A DNA stretch of 64,000 nt, taken from contig CAWFTP010000003.1 of NCBI GenBank assembly GCA_963818885.1, positions 992,001 to 1,056,000 of the forward strand. The letters are read 5' to 3'. This document shows positions 45,143 through 54,440 of this stretch, piece after piece. The position numbers were made by a program, and so were the translations under genes. The stretch is from DATFDN01 sp963818885. GTDB taxonomy: Bacteria; Pseudomonadota; Alphaproteobacteria; Acetobacterales; Acetobacteraceae. Numbering within the stretch: position 1 is the first letter of the stretch; each line of letters opens with the position of its first letter. A model generated the notes under the pieces. That model ran no database searches. It had not been told where the DNA came from and worked only from the letters and a program-made list of their open reading frames with translations.

Positions 45143-46155
45143 CTACAGGCTGCCGAACAGCGCCGCCGTGTCCGACATGCGGTTGGAGAAGCCCCACTCG
45201 TTGTCGTACCAGCCCATCACCCGGATCAGGGCGCCGTCGACCACCGCCGTCTGGGTCGCATCGAAGGTGCAGGAGGCGGGGGAGCCATTGAAGTCGATGC
45301 TGACCAGCTTCTCGGTGTTGTAGACAAGTATCCCCTTCATCTCGCCCTCGGCGGCGCGCTTCATCGCCGCGTTGATGGTCTCGGCGGTCGCCGGCCTGGC
45401 GAGGTTCGCATCGAGCGACACCAGGGAGACGTTCGGCGTGGGGATGCGGATCGCCGTGCCGTCGAGCTTGCCCTTGAGCTCCGGCAGGACCAGGCCGACC
45501 GCGCGGGCTGCCCCGGTCGTCGTCGGAATGGCCGACACGGCGGCGGCGCGGGCGCGATGCAGGTCGCGATGCAGCGTGTCCTGCAAGCGCTGATCGCCGT
45601 GTACGCATGGATCGTGACCATGTAGCCGCGCTCGATGCCGAACGCCTCGTGCAGCACCTTGGCCATCGGGGCGAGGCAGTTGGTCGTGCAGGAGGCGTTG
45701 GAGATCACCGTCATGTCGCGCGTGATCGTCTTCTGGTTCACCCCGTAGACGATGGTGGCGTCCACCCCGTCGGCCGGGGCGGAGACGAGCACCTTGCGAG
45801 CCCCCGCCGTCAGCAGCTGGGAGGCGCTCTCCTTGGACGTGAACAGGCCGGTGCACTCCATCGCCACGTCGACGCCCTGATAGGGCACCTTGGACGGGTC
45901 GCGTTCCGCGGAGACCCTGATCGGCCCCCAAGTGCGCCCGCCGTGGCGGATGGTCATGGCGTTCCCCGACACCTCGACCTCACCCGGGAAGCGGCCGTGG
46001 ACGCTATCGTATTTGAACAGGTGCGCGTTGGTCTCGGGGCTGCCCAGATCGTTGATGGCGACCGGCACGAGGTCGTCTCGCCCGCTCTGGACCATCGCCC
46101 GCAGCACCAGCCGTCCGATGCGACCGAACCCGTTGATCGCGACCTTCACCGGCAT
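45143..46155 (-). CDS. gap: glyceraldehyde-3-phosphate dehydrogenase, type I (frameshifted)
   Basis: GAPDH oxidises glyceraldehyde 3-phosphate to 1,3-bisphosphoglycerate. The NAD fold KVAINGFGRIGRLVLRAM, the nucleophile Cys156 in SNASCTTNCLAPMAKVLHEA, and the C-terminal MGWYDNEWGFSNRMSDTAAL are standard. One base is missing at about 45602 in HAYTGDQRLQDTLH, so the catalytic half continues in a second frame. About 338 residues restored. The ribosome site GAGGAG is followed by TTGACTT and ATG, and the same GGAGTTGAC leader precedes tkt. Part of a tkt-gap-pgk unit. Confidence 0.94.
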
Positions 46156-46211
46156 AAGTCAACTCCTCGGTTGGCCGGCGGGAAGTCCCTTACCCGGCTC
46201 GTTTCACTCGC

Positions 46212-46268
46212 CGACCTCTCCCGAAAGGAGAGGTGAGCATCTTCACCTCTCTCGCCGGGAGAGGTCGC
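46212..46268. repeat. nested hairpins between tkt and gap
   Basis: ACCTCTCC-CGAAA-GGAGAGGT (46214-46234) and ACCTCTC...GAGAGGT a few bases on form two hairpins, and the outer ends CGACCTCTCCC and GGGAGAGGTCG pair with each other, so the whole 57 bp can form a cruciform. It may be a partial terminator or mRNA processing site setting gap-pgk apart from tkt. Confidence 0.55.
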
Positions 46269-46310
46269 CACGCCTCCGGCGCGGCGGGTGAGGGCTGCTA
46301 CGGTCACATC

Positions 46311-48347
46311 TTATCCCTGCTTCTTGCGAATCGCCGCGGCCACCGCGTCGGCGGTGATGCCGAAATCGTTGTAGACATCCTGATAGGGCGCCGAGGCCCC
46401 GAACGTCGTCATCCCGATGAACGTGCCGTCCGGCCCCAGCCAGCGCTCCCAGCCGAATGGCGATGCCGCCTCGATCCCCACGCGGGGCGCCCCGCCCAGC
46501 ACGGCATTGCGATAGGCCTCGTCCTGCTGCTCGAAGAGTTCCCAGCAGGGCAGCGACACCACTGCGACGGCGATCCCTTCCTTGCCGAGTTGCTCGCGCG
46601 CCTCCATCGCGATCGCGACCTCGGTGCCGGTCGCGATGACGGTGCCCTGGCGGGGTCCCTCCGCCTCCGCAAGCACGTAGCCGCCGCGCGCGCTGCGATT
46701 CTCGCTCGCGTCGAACCGCATCGCCGGGACGGCCTGGCGGCTGAGCACGAGCACGCTCGGCCCGTCCGCGCGCCGGATCGCCAGCTCCCAGCACTCCGCC
46801 GTCTCCAGCGCGCACGCCGGACGGTAGACGTGGATGTTCGGCATGGCGCGCAGGCTTGCGAGCTGCTCGATCGGCTGGTGCGTCGGCCCATCCTCGCCCA
46901 GGCCGATGGAATCATGGGTCTGGACGTGGATGACCCGCAGGCGCATCAGCGCGGCAAGGCGGATCGCCGGGCGCATGTAGTCGCTGAAGATGAAGAACGT
47001 CGCGACGTAGGGAATGAGCCCGCCGTGCAGCGCGATCCCGTTCGCGCAGGCCGCCATCCCGTGCTCACGGATGCCAAAATGAATGTAGCGGCCGCTGTAG
47101 TTTCCGGGCGCGACCGTCCCCATCCCCTCGACGAACGTCAGGTTCGAAGGGGTCAGGTCGGCCGACCCGCCGACCAGCTCGGGAGTCGCCGGCACCAGCG
47201 CCTCCAGCACCTTCTGGCTCGACGCCCGGGTGGCGAGCTTGGGCTTCTCCTCAGCGATCTTCTGCTTCATCGCCGCCACGGCCTCGTGCCAGTTGTCCGG
47301 CAGCCGCCCGGCGGTCACCCGCTCGAACTCGGCGCGCGCGGCGTGCCGCGTCAGGCGCTTGAGCCAGGCACGCCGGGCGGACGCACCGCGATGGCCCACC
47401 GCCCGCCAGCGTTCCAGCAGGTCCGCCGGGATGGTGAAGGGCGGTTCCTTCCAGCCGAGCAACTCCTTGGCACCAGCTGCCTCCTTGGGTCCGAGAGCCG
47501 TGCCGTGAACCGCATTGGTCCCTGCCTTGGTAGGCGCGCCCAGGCCGATGATCGTGCGGCAGGCGATCAGCGTCGGCTTCTTCGAGCGGACGGCGAAGGA
47601 CAGGGCGGCGGCGACCTGCGCCGGGTCATGCCCATCGACCTCCTTCGTCGCCCAGCCCTCGGCGGCGAAGCGCTTTAGCATGTCTTCACTGCGCGCGAGC
47701 TCGGTGTTCCCATCGATCGAGATGTGGTTGTTGTCCCAGAGGAAGGTCAGCTTCTCGAGCCGCAAATGTCCGGCGAGCCCGATCGCCTCGTGGCTGATCC
47801 CCTCCATCAGGTCGCCGTCCGAGCAGATCACCCAGGTCCGGTGATCGACCAGCGACTTGCCGAAGCGCGCCGCCATCATGCGCTCGGCGAGCGCCATCCC
47901 GACCGCCATGCCCACGCCCTGCCCGAGCGGGCCCGTGGTGGCTTCGATGCCAGGATGGGCGCCGTATTCGGGATGGCCCGCGGTGATCGAATGCAGCTGG
48001 CGGAAGTGCTCCAGGTCCGCGATCCCCATGCCCTCCTCGCCCACCAGGTAGAGCAGCGCGTAGAGCATCATCGAGCCATGCCCGGCGGAGAGCACGAAGC
48101 GATCGCGATCCGGCCAACGCGGGTCGGCGGCGTCGAATTTCAGGAACCGGCTCCACAGCACGGTCGCGACATCGGCCATGCCCATCGGCAGGCCGGGGTG
48201 ACCCGATTTCGCCTTCTCCACCCCGTCGATCGCGAGCGCGCGGATGCAGTCCGCCATCTGGCGCGCCGGCGTCATCGGGCGGGCGAGGATCGCGGACTGG
48301 CGAACCAGGGCGGCTTCGTTCGCGGGAAGCTCGGCGGCGTCGGCCAT
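46311..48347 (-). CDS. tkt: transketolase
   Basis: Transketolase moves two-carbon ketol units in the pentose phosphate and Calvin cycles using thiamine diphosphate. The intact 678-residue protein has the N-terminal KSGHPGLPMGMADVATVLWS, the ThDP/Mg motif CSDGDLMEGISHEA (GDG...), WDNNHISIDG, and the central EALVPATPELVGGSADLTPS, FGIREHGMAACANGIALHGG and HDSIGLGEDGPTHQPIEQLA. ATG at 48347 is preceded by AGGAGTTGAC. The frame stays open upstream but is antisense to the CoA-transferase gene. First gene of tkt-gap-pgk. Confidence 0.95.
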   Translation of the reverse strand: MADAAELPANEAALVRQSAILARPMTPARQMADCIRALAIDGVEKAKSGHPGLPMGMADVATVLWSRFLKFDAADPRWPDRDRFVLSAGHGSMMLYALLYLVGEEGMGIADLEHFRQLHSITAGHPEYGAHPGIEATTGPLGQGVGMAVGMALAERMMAARFGKSLVDHRTWVICSDGDLMEGISHEAIGLAGHLRLEKLTFLWDNNHISIDGNTELARSEDMLKRFAAEGWATKEVDGHDPAQVAAALSFAVRSKKPTLIACRTIIGLGAPTKAGTNAVHGTALGPKEAAGAKELLGWKEPPFTIPADLLERWRAVGHRGASARRAWLKRLTRHAARAEFERVTAGRLPDNWHEAVAAMKQKIAEEKPKLATRASSQKVLEALVPATPELVGGSADLTPSNLTFVEGMGTVAPGNYSGRYIHFGIREHGMAACANGIALHGGLIPYVATFFIFSDYMRPAIRLAALMRLRVIHVQTHDSIGLGEDGPTHQPIEQLASLRAMPNIHVYRPACALETAECWELAIRRADGPSVLVLSRQAVPAMRFDASENRSARGGYVLAEAEGPRQGTVIATGTEVAIAMEAREQLGKEGIAVAVVSLPCWELFEQQDEAYRNAVLGGAPRVGIEAASPFGWERWLGPDGTFIGMTTFGASAPYQDVYNDFGITADAVAAAIRKKQG

Positions 48348-48458
48348 GTCAACTCCTGACTGAACAGCGCGACATAGGCGGGCGTTGGGTCCGGCGGCAA
48401 CCCCTTGCCGGGAGGCGCCGCGACGCCTCATGCTCGCCGCGCCGCACAGGAGCGAGGC

Positions 48459-49664
48459 ATGAGCGATCCCACCGGACCCCTGAAAGGGCTGCGCGTCTTC
48501 GACCTGACCCGCGTCCTGGCCGGGCCGACCTGCACCCAGATGCTGGGCGACCTCGGCGCCGAGGTCATCAAGATCGAGCGACCCGGCGCAGGCGACGACA
48601 CACGCGGCTTCGCCCCGCCGACCATGCCGGGCACCGAGGAGAGCGCCTATTTCGTCGGCGTCAACCGCAACAAAAGCTCGGTCACGCTCGACATCGCCAA
48701 GCCCGAGGGCCAGGCGATCGCGCTCAGGCTGATCGAGCAGTCCGACATCCTGGTGGAGAACTTCAAGGTCGGCGCGCTCGACAAATACGGGCTGGGGTAC
48801 GCGCAGCTGCACCCCCGCTTCCCCCGCCTGATCTATTGCTCGATCACCGGCTTCGGCCAGACCGGCCCATACGCGCCGCGTCCCGGGTATGACAGCCTGA
48901 TCCAGGCGATGGGCGGGGTCATGAGCCTGACCGGGGAGCCGGACGGGATGCCGCAGAAGGTCGGCGTGCCGGTCGCCGACCTGTTCGCCGGGCTCTACGG
49001 GTGCATCGGGGTGCTCGCGGCGCTGCGCCATCGCGACGCGACCGGCCAGGGCCAGCAGATCGATATCGGGATGCTCGACACCCATGTCGCCTGGCTTGCC
49101 AACCAGGGGATGAACTATCTGGCGACCGGCGAGAACCCGCCGCGGCTGGGCAACCAGCACCCGAACATCGTTCCCTACCAGGTCTTCCCGACCGCGGACG
49201 GCCACATCGTCCTCTCGATCGGCAACGACCCGACCTTCAAGCGCTTCTGCGAGAGCTTCGCGCTGACCCACCTGCTGGAGGATTCGCGCTTCGCGACCAA
49301 TGCGGCCCGGGTGCAGAACCGTCGGCACGTGACGGACACGCTGGCTCCGGTGATGCGCGGTCAGACCACCGCATGGTGGGTGGAGCGGCTAGAGGCGCTA
49401 AAGATCGGCTGCGGGCCAATCAACAAGCTATCCGAGGTGTTCGTCGACCCGCAGGTCGTGGCGCGCGGCACGGTGAAGGAGATGACGCATGGTTCGAGCG
49501 CGAAGGTGAAGGTCATCGCCAACCCGGTACGCCTATCCGAGACCCCGCCCGACTACCGGCTGCCGCCGCCCCTGCTGGGCGAGCACACCGAGGAGGTGCT
49601 GCGCGGTCGACTCGGCATTGACGCCGCCGCAATCGCCAAGCTGCGCGAGGGCGGGGTGATCTGA
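48459..49664 (+). CDS. CaiB/BaiF class III CoA transferase
   Basis: A 401-residue family III CoA transferase, which moves CoA between carboxylic acids through an aspartyl-CoA thioester. Seen are LRVFDLTRVLAGPTCTQMLG, DLGAEVIKIERPGAGDDTRG, the catalytic Asp region RPGYDSLIQAMGGVMSLTG, PVADLFAGLYGCIGVLAALR and GNQHPNIVPYQVFPTADGHI. The branch resembles uncharacterised succinyl-CoA or formyl-CoA-type enzymes; the substrate cannot be assigned. ATG at 48459 with GGAGCGA upstream. It is divergent from tkt. Confidence 0.9.
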   Translation: MSDPTGPLKGLRVFDLTRVLAGPTCTQMLGDLGAEVIKIERPGAGDDTRGFAPPTMPGTEESAYFVGVNRNKSSVTLDIAKPEGQAIALRLIEQSDILVENFKVGALDKYGLGYAQLHPRFPRLIYCSITGFGQTGPYAPRPGYDSLIQAMGGVMSLTGEPDGMPQKVGVPVADLFAGLYGCIGVLAALRHRDATGQGQQIDIGMLDTHVAWLANQGMNYLATGENPPRLGNQHPNIVPYQVFPTADGHIVLSIGNDPTFKRFCESFALTHLLEDSRFATNAARVQNRRHVTDTLAPVMRGQTTAWWVERLEALKIGCGPINKLSEVFVDPQVVARGTVKEMTHGSSAKVKVIANPVRLSETPPDYRLPPPLLGEHTEEVLRGRLGIDAAAIAKLREGGVI

Positions 49665-49730
49665 GCGTTTACCAAAACCTCATCAATGGAGGGCTAGAGA
49701 GGGCGCCGCGTTAGACACCGAGAGGACCGC

Positions 49731-50096
49731 ATGCGCCTTACCCTGCCGCTCGCCACGCTCGCCCTGCTCGCCGTCGCCGCGATCCCGGTCGCCGCGCAGA
49801 CCGCACCGGCCGCTCCCCAGGCGGCACCGGCATCCTCGCAGCCAGCCCCTCATGCCAAGCGGGCGCACCTTTCGCTCGAGAAGCGGTTCGAGGAAGCCAA
49901 CACCACGCACGACGGCCATCTGACCCGTGATCAGGCGAGCGCGTCCAAGCTCATGCGCACGGTTTCGGAGAATTTCGGTGCCGTCGATAAGGACCACAAG
50001 GGCTATGTGACGGAGGACGATATCCGCGCTTGGTACAAAGCCCGCCGGGAAGCCCGCAAGCAAGCCAAGGAGCAGGCGGCACACGCCAAGAGCTGA
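49731..50096 (+). CDS. secreted EF-hand protein
   Basis: A 121-residue exported protein. The signal peptide MRLTLPLATLALLAVAAIPV-AAQ is followed by an Ala/Pro linker, then two EF-hand-like loops: TTHDGHLTRDQA (about 58-69) and VDKDHKGYVTEDDI (about 86-99), and a Lys/Ala-rich tail. The second loop has the acidic positions of a canonical Ca site; the first is degenerate (starts T-T-H-D). Such small EF-hand proteins are common in the alphaproteobacterial periplasm, with unknown roles. Confidence 0.78.
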   Translation: MRLTLPLATLALLAVAAIPVAAQTAPAAPQAAPASSQPAPHAKRAHLSLEKRFEEANTTHDGHLTRDQASASKLMRTVSENFGAVDKDHKGYVTEDDIRAWYKARREARKQAKEQAAHAKS

Positions 50097-50151
50097 ACGG
50101 CCCTCACCCCATCAGCGGCACGCGTAGGAATGCCGTGCCGCACGTGGGCGA

Positions 50152-50225
50152 TGGAGCGGGTGAAGGGAATCGAACCCTCGTATGCAGCTTGGGAAGCTGC
50201 CGTTCTACCATTGAACTACACCCGC
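50152..50225 (-). tRNA. tRNA-Gly (CCC)
   Basis: The reverse complement forms a 74-nt cloverleaf: acceptor GCGGGTG/CACCCGC, D-arm with TTCAATGGTAGAAC, anticodon arm GCAGCTTCCCAAGCTGC whose seven-base loop gives CCC, T-arm GAGGGTTCGATTCCCTT and encoded TCCA. Confidence 0.93.
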
Positions 50226-50301
50226 GCTTGGCAACGATGATACTGGCGGCCGGTTGACGGCGCAATCGGCGCCGCCGTAGTGTCCGCGCCCGGCGTCGAC
50301 G

Positions 50302-50356
50302 CCCCTCGTGATTTGTCCGGCCGGCTTGCGGCGAGGTGAAAGAAGCGCGCTAAAGT
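50302..50356 (+). promoter_or_regulatory. SAM-II riboswitch upstream of metZ
   Basis: The segment reads CTCGTGATTTG, then CCGGCCGGCTTGCGGCGAGG, then TGAAAGAAG and GCGCTAAAG. These are the ordered conserved blocks of the SAM-II (metA/metZ leader) riboswitch: the P1 stem CCTCG/CGAGG, the GATTTG loop that pairs in the pseudoknot, GGCTTGC, and the 3' GCTAAA. It ends about 85 bases before the metZ start. S-adenosylmethionine binding would block translation of metZ. SAM-II is mostly an alphaproteobacterial class. Confidence 0.88.
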
Positions 50357-50440
50357 GGCCAGCATCGGTCGGTGCCCTGAGTGCCACACCGGCGCGCCTC
50401 GATCGGTCGGGCCCACAATCGCGAAGGGCCTGCGTCAGCC

Positions 50441-51636
50441 ATGAGCACACCGACACCACCGCCCCGCCACCCGCCTCGTCCACGGCGGCATCGAGCGCAG
50501 CCATTTCCAGGAGACCTCCGAGGCGCTGTTCCTCACCTCCGGCTTCGTCTACGACAGCGCCGAGCAGGCCGAGGCGACGTTCACCGGGGAGATCAGACCA
50601 TTACCAGTACACGCGGTTCGCCAACCCGACCGTTGCCATGCTGGAGGAGCGGCTGGCGGCGATCGAGGGGGCGGAGGCATGCCGGGCGCACGGCGACCGG
50701 CATGGCGGCGGTGAACTGCGCGCTGATGTCGCACCTCAAGGCCGGCGACCGGGTCGTCGCGTCCCGCGCCCTGTTCGGCGGCTGCCACTGGATCGTCTCC
50801 ACCCTGCTGCCGCGCTTCGGGATCGAGACCGAGTTCGTCGACGGCGCCGACCTCGACCAGTGGCGCGCGCGCGCTCGACCGGCCGACCCAGCTCGTGCTG
50901 CTGGAAACCCCGTCGAACCCGATGCTGGAGATGGTCGATCTGCGCGCCGTCTCCGGCCTCGCGCACGCATCCGGCGCGCTCGTCGTGGTCGACAACGTGT
51001 TCGCGACGCCGCTGCTGCAGCAGCCGCTCGCGCTCGGCGCCGACGTGGTGGTCTATTCGGCGACCAAGCATATCGACGGGCAGGGCCGGGTGATGGGCGG
51101 CGCCGTGCTCGGGCGCAAGGACTGGATCATGGGCACGCTTGCAGCCCTTCCTGCGCAACACCGGGGCGACGATGGCGCCGTTCAACGCCTGGGTGCTGCT
51201 GAAGGGGCTGGAGACGCTGGCGCTGCGGGTCGAGGCGGCGTCGCGCTCCGCCGCGATCCTCGCCGACCGGCTCGCCGGGCGGCGCGAGGTCGTGCGCGTG
51301 CTCTATCCGACCCGGCCGGATCATCCGCAGGCGGCGCTCGCGCGCGCGCAGATGCGCGGCGGCGGCACGATGGTCGCGTTCGAGCTCGCCGGCGGCAAGG
51401 CGGCGGCGTTCCGGGCGCAGAACGCGCTGCGCCTGATCGCGATCTCCAACAATCTGGGCGATTCGAAATCGCTCATCACGCATCCGGCGACGACCACCCA
51501 TATGCGGATCGGGCCGAGGAGCGGGCGCGGCTCGGCATCACCGACGGCGTGCTCCGCCTGTCGGTCGGGCTGGAGGATGTCGAGGATCTGGCCGACGATC
51601 TGACGCGGGCGCTCGACGCGGGCCGGTCGCGAGTAG
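50441..51636 (+). CDS. metZ: O-succinylhomoserine sulfhydrylase MetZ (many frameshifts)
   Basis: MetZ makes homocysteine from O-succinylhomoserine and sulfide with PLP. The reading is spread over three frames but continuous: LVHGGIERSHFQETSEALFL, TSGFVYDSAEQAEATFTGE, HYQYTRFANPTVAMLEERLA, ATGMAAVNCALMSHLKAGDR, ETPSNPMLEMVDLRAVSGLA, the PLP lysine block VVYSATKHIDGQGRVMGGAV, NNLGDSKSLITHPATTTHMR and RLGITDGVLRLSVGLEDVED. At least six one-base shifts (near 50480, 50590, 50690, 50875, 51135, 51510) occur. An SAM-II riboswitch upstream confirms the role. Draft errors are likelier than decay. Confidence 0.88.
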
Positions 51637-51649
51637 GGAGGGAGGACCG

Positions 51650-52055
51650 ATGGCCGCCGACTACACGCAAGACGACGCGCGGCATCCGCGTCTCGGTCCG
51701 CTCCTACTACCTGGAGGATCAGTCGCGCCCGGAGGAGAACCACTTCGTCTGGGCCTATCGCGTGAAGATCGAGAACAACGGGCGCGCGCCGGTGCAGCTG
51801 ATGAAGCGCACCTGGCGGATCACCGACGCGCGCGGGCGCACCCAGCACGTCCACGGCGCCGGCGTGGTCGGCGAGCAGCCGCTGCTGGAGCCAGGGGAGA
51901 GCTTCGAATACACCTCGGGCACGCCGCTCGACACGCCGTCGGGTTTCATGACCGGCGCCTATCACATGAGCGTGCCGTCCTCGGGCGAGGCGTTCGACGT
52001 CGCGATCCCGGCCTTCAGCCTCGACAGCCCGCACCAGGGCGGCCAGGTCCACTGA
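51650..52055 (+). CDS. apaG: ApaG protein (frameshifted)
   Basis: ApaG is a small fibronectin-type-III-like protein of unclear function, once linked to Ap4A and magnesium/cobalt resistance. ATG at 51650 (MAADYTQ) has a GGGAGGGAGG ribosome site. One extra base at about 51670 shifts the rest: TTRGIRVSVRSYYLEDQSRP, FVWAYRVKIENNGRAPVQLM, RTWRITDARGRTQHVHGAGV, VVGEQPLLEPGESFEYTSGT, and FMTGAYHMSVPSSGEAFDVA. About 135 residues, as usual. It lies 13 bases after the metZ stop. Confidence 0.9.
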
Positions 52056-52056
52056 G

Positions 52057-52667
52057 ATGGAGATGCCGCACGTGAACCGACCGACCCGCGAGGAAGCCGA
52101 GGCCGCGGTGCGCGTCCTGCTGCGCTGGGCCGGCGAGGACCCGGCGCGGGAGGGATTGCGCGACACGCCCGCGCGGGTCGTGCGCTCCTACGAGGAGTTC
52201 TTCGTCGGGCTACTGACGTCGATCCGGTCGCGCGTGCTCGAACGCACCTTCGAGGAGACCGACGGCTACGACGAGATCGTGCTGCTGCGCGACATCCGCG
52301 TGGAAAGCCATTGCGAGCACCACATCGCCCCGATCATCGGGCGCGCGCATGTCGCCTATCTGCCGCACCGGCGCGTGGTCGGCATCAGCAAGCTCGCCCG
52401 CGTGGTCGAGGCCTATGCCAAGCGGTTCCAGATCCAGGAGAAGATGACCGCGCAGATCGCCAACACGATCCAGGACGTGCTGCAACCGCGCGGCGTCGCG
52501 GTGGTGATCGAGGCGGCGCATCAATGCATGACGACGCGCGGCATCCACAAATCCGGGCGTGACGATGGTGACCAGCCACATGCTGGGCGCGTTCCGCGAC
52601 GATCCGACGACGCGGCGCGAGTTGCTGGCGATGATCGGCCAACGGCGCGCCGTTCGCCGCCGGGTGA
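52057..52667 (+). CDS. folE: GTP cyclohydrolase I (frameshifted)
   Basis: FolE converts GTP to dihydroneopterin triphosphate, the first step of folate synthesis. The zinc and active-site block VESHCEHHIAPIIGRAHVAY and the VVGISKLARVVEAYAKRFQI, MTAQIANTIQDVLQPRGVAV and AAHQCMTTRGIHKSG segments are all present. After the last one, near 52557, a one-base shift moves VTMVTSHMLGAFRDDPTTRR to another frame, and a second likely shift near 52645 leads to TGA at 52665. It starts two bases after apaG. Confidence 0.9.
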
Positions 52668-52673
52668 GCGCGC

Positions 52674-53188
52674 CTACTCGGTCCCGCGCACCAGGATCAT
52701 CAGGTCGGTGTCGCCCGTCTTTTGTCCGGCGGCGGTCAGCATGCGCGTGTGCCTGGCCGCGATGATGCGTCTGGTGGTTGAAGAAGTGCATGAGCAGGAA
52801 GCGCGCGCGGGCGGCGCACGCTCCGCCTGCGCGCCGCCGCTGAACCAGGTGAGGTCCTCGGCGAGCCAGGCCTCGTCGACGCCGCCGCCCAGGCGCTGAT
52901 CCGGGCGTCGGCGTCGCACTCGCGCGGCGCGCAGTGCCTCCCAGTCCTCGATCATCGCGCGCGCTGTCGCGCTGGACCGACGGCCGGCTTCGGCCAGCCG
53001 GCGAAGCGGGACATCCACATCTGGTCGCCCCAGACGAGGTGGCAGAGCGTGCCGTGGATGGAGGACCAGAACGCGCCGCGATCGGCCCGCCGCTCGGCGT
53101 CGTCCAGCCGGTCGGCGGCGGCATAGAGACGCCGGTTCATCTCGGCGTTGTAGGCGGCCATGGTGCGGACATAGGCGGGAGTGATCAT
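52674..53188 (-). CDS. DinB-family metal-dependent protein (frameshifted)
   Basis: A DinB/YfiT-like four-helix bundle of about 170 residues. The start MITPAYVRTMAAYNAEMNRR and the segment FWSSIHGTLCHLVWGDQMWM (first metal His) are in one frame; AMIEDWEALRAARVRRRRPD and DEAWLAEDLTWFSGG in a second; FLLMHFFNHQTHHRGQAHAH (the His pair) in a third; and the end TDLMILVRGTE again in the second. At least three indels. Many DinB proteins are thiol-dependent S-transferases, but no substrate can be assigned. Confidence 0.78.
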
Positions 53189-53259
53189 GCCGTCCCTCGG
53201 GGGTTGATCCGCGCGCGAACATGAAGGATTTTGCGGGCCGCGCGAGCAGGAGATAGCGA

Positions 53260-53951
53260 ATGTCGGCGACCACCACCATCGGCCCTTACGTACCGGGCCC
53301 AGCCGGACAGGACGCCGGCTCCGGCGGACACGGGCCCGAGGGGACACGGCGCGATTTCCTGAGCATGATCACCGGAGCCTTCGCCTTCATCGGCTGCGCC
53401 GCCGTCGCCTGGTCGCTGATCGACACCATGAACCCGGCAGCCGACATGATCGCCGCCGGCGCTCCGATCGACCTCGACATCAGCAAGATCGAACCCGGCC
53501 AGCAGATCGTCGTGCGCTGGCGCGGCAGTCCGATCCTGATCGTCAATCGCACGCCCGAGATGCTGAAGACGTCTGCAGGACCCGAAGCTGGTCGCGGTTC
53601 TCGCGGACCCGAATTCCAGGGTGCTCCAGCAGCCGCCCTACGCGCAGAACTGGCACCGCTCTTCCAACCCGGAATATGCCGTGCTGGTCGGCATCTGCAC
53701 CCATCTCGGCTGCCTGCCGCAATACCTGCCGAAGCCGAGCGCCACGCGAGCCAGTGCCGAACTGGCCGGGCGGCTATCTGTGTCCGTGCCATGGATCGAA
53801 ATACGACCTTGCGGGGCGCGTCTACCAGAACGTGCCGGCGCCCGACAATCTGCCGGTGCCGCCGTACAACTTTACCAGCAAGACGGTGATCCGGATCGGC
53901 GAGAATCCGCCGGGCGTATCATTCGAGCTGTCGCAAGTCTCGGTGATCTGA
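53260..53951 (+). CDS. petA: Rieske iron-sulfur subunit of cytochrome bc1 (frameshifted)
   Basis: PetA carries the 2Fe-2S cluster that takes electrons from ubiquinol in complex III. The N-terminus has a twin-arginine-like GTRRDFLSM before a membrane helix ITGAFAFIGCAAVAWSLI. Shifts near 53570 and 53735 break the frame; the cluster motifs CTHLGC and CPCHGSKYD are both present in the restored reading, as is the family end GVSFELSQVSVI. About 225 residues. petB and petC, which normally follow, are absent: a GNAT gene on the other strand ends four bases downstream. Confidence 0.9.
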
Positions 53952-53954
53952 GGG

Positions 53955-54440
53955 CTAGGCCGCGACCGCCTTGACGTAGTGGAACTCGATCGTGCTCGAC
54001 AGATCCTGGAGCGCGCGCGCCGGACCGGTACGGACATAGCCCTGCCGTTCGTAGAAGCGGTGAGCGCGTTCGAAGCGGGTGTCGCTCCACAAAGCGAGAT
54101 GGGTTGCTCCGGCGGCAACGGCGTGACGTTCGGCGGTGTCGAGCAGGCGGTGCGCAAGGCCGGTTCCGCGATGGGCGCGCTCGACATACATTCGCGAGAT
54201 CGCCCAGGTATCGGAGACCTCAGGGTAGGTCGCGATCATGCCGACGACGCGGCTCCCGGCCTCCGCTGTCCACAGGGCGCCGTTCTTCTCGCTTATGTAA
54301 GTCGCGAGCGCGCGCAGTTCCGGCACCTCGCCGTCGACGTCCATCACGCAGCCCGGGTACTCCGCCCAGCAGGCGCCGATCAGCGTAATGAAGCCCTCGG
54401 CGTCCTCGTCGCGTCCTGGGCGCAGGCGCGCCGGCGTCAC
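53955..54440 (-). CDS. GNAT-family N-acetyltransferase
   Basis: A 161-residue acetyl-CoA-dependent transferase: ARLRPGRDEDAEGFITLIGA at the N-terminus, the middle strand GSRVVGMIATYPEVSDTW, and the acetyl-CoA loop ISRMYVERAHRGTGLAHRLL (R-G-x-G), with THLALWSDTRFERAHRFYER as the usual motif B. The substrate is unknown. GTG at 54440 overlaps the stop of the upstream aminotransferase (GTGA), so it is translated with it. Confidence 0.86.
   Translation of the reverse strand: MTPARLRPGRDEDAEGFITLIGACWAEYPGCVMDVDGEVPELRALATYISEKNGALWTAEAGSRVVGMIATYPEVSDTWAISRMYVERAHRGTGLAHRLLDTAERHAVAAGATHLALWSDTRFERAHRFYERQGYVRTGPARALQDLSSTIEFHYVKAVAA

Noticed and set aside
46311..49328. 1005-codon frame as a longer transketolase
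   Set aside because: The extension is antisense to the CoA-transferase gene. ATG at 48347 has a good ribosome site and the family N-terminus.
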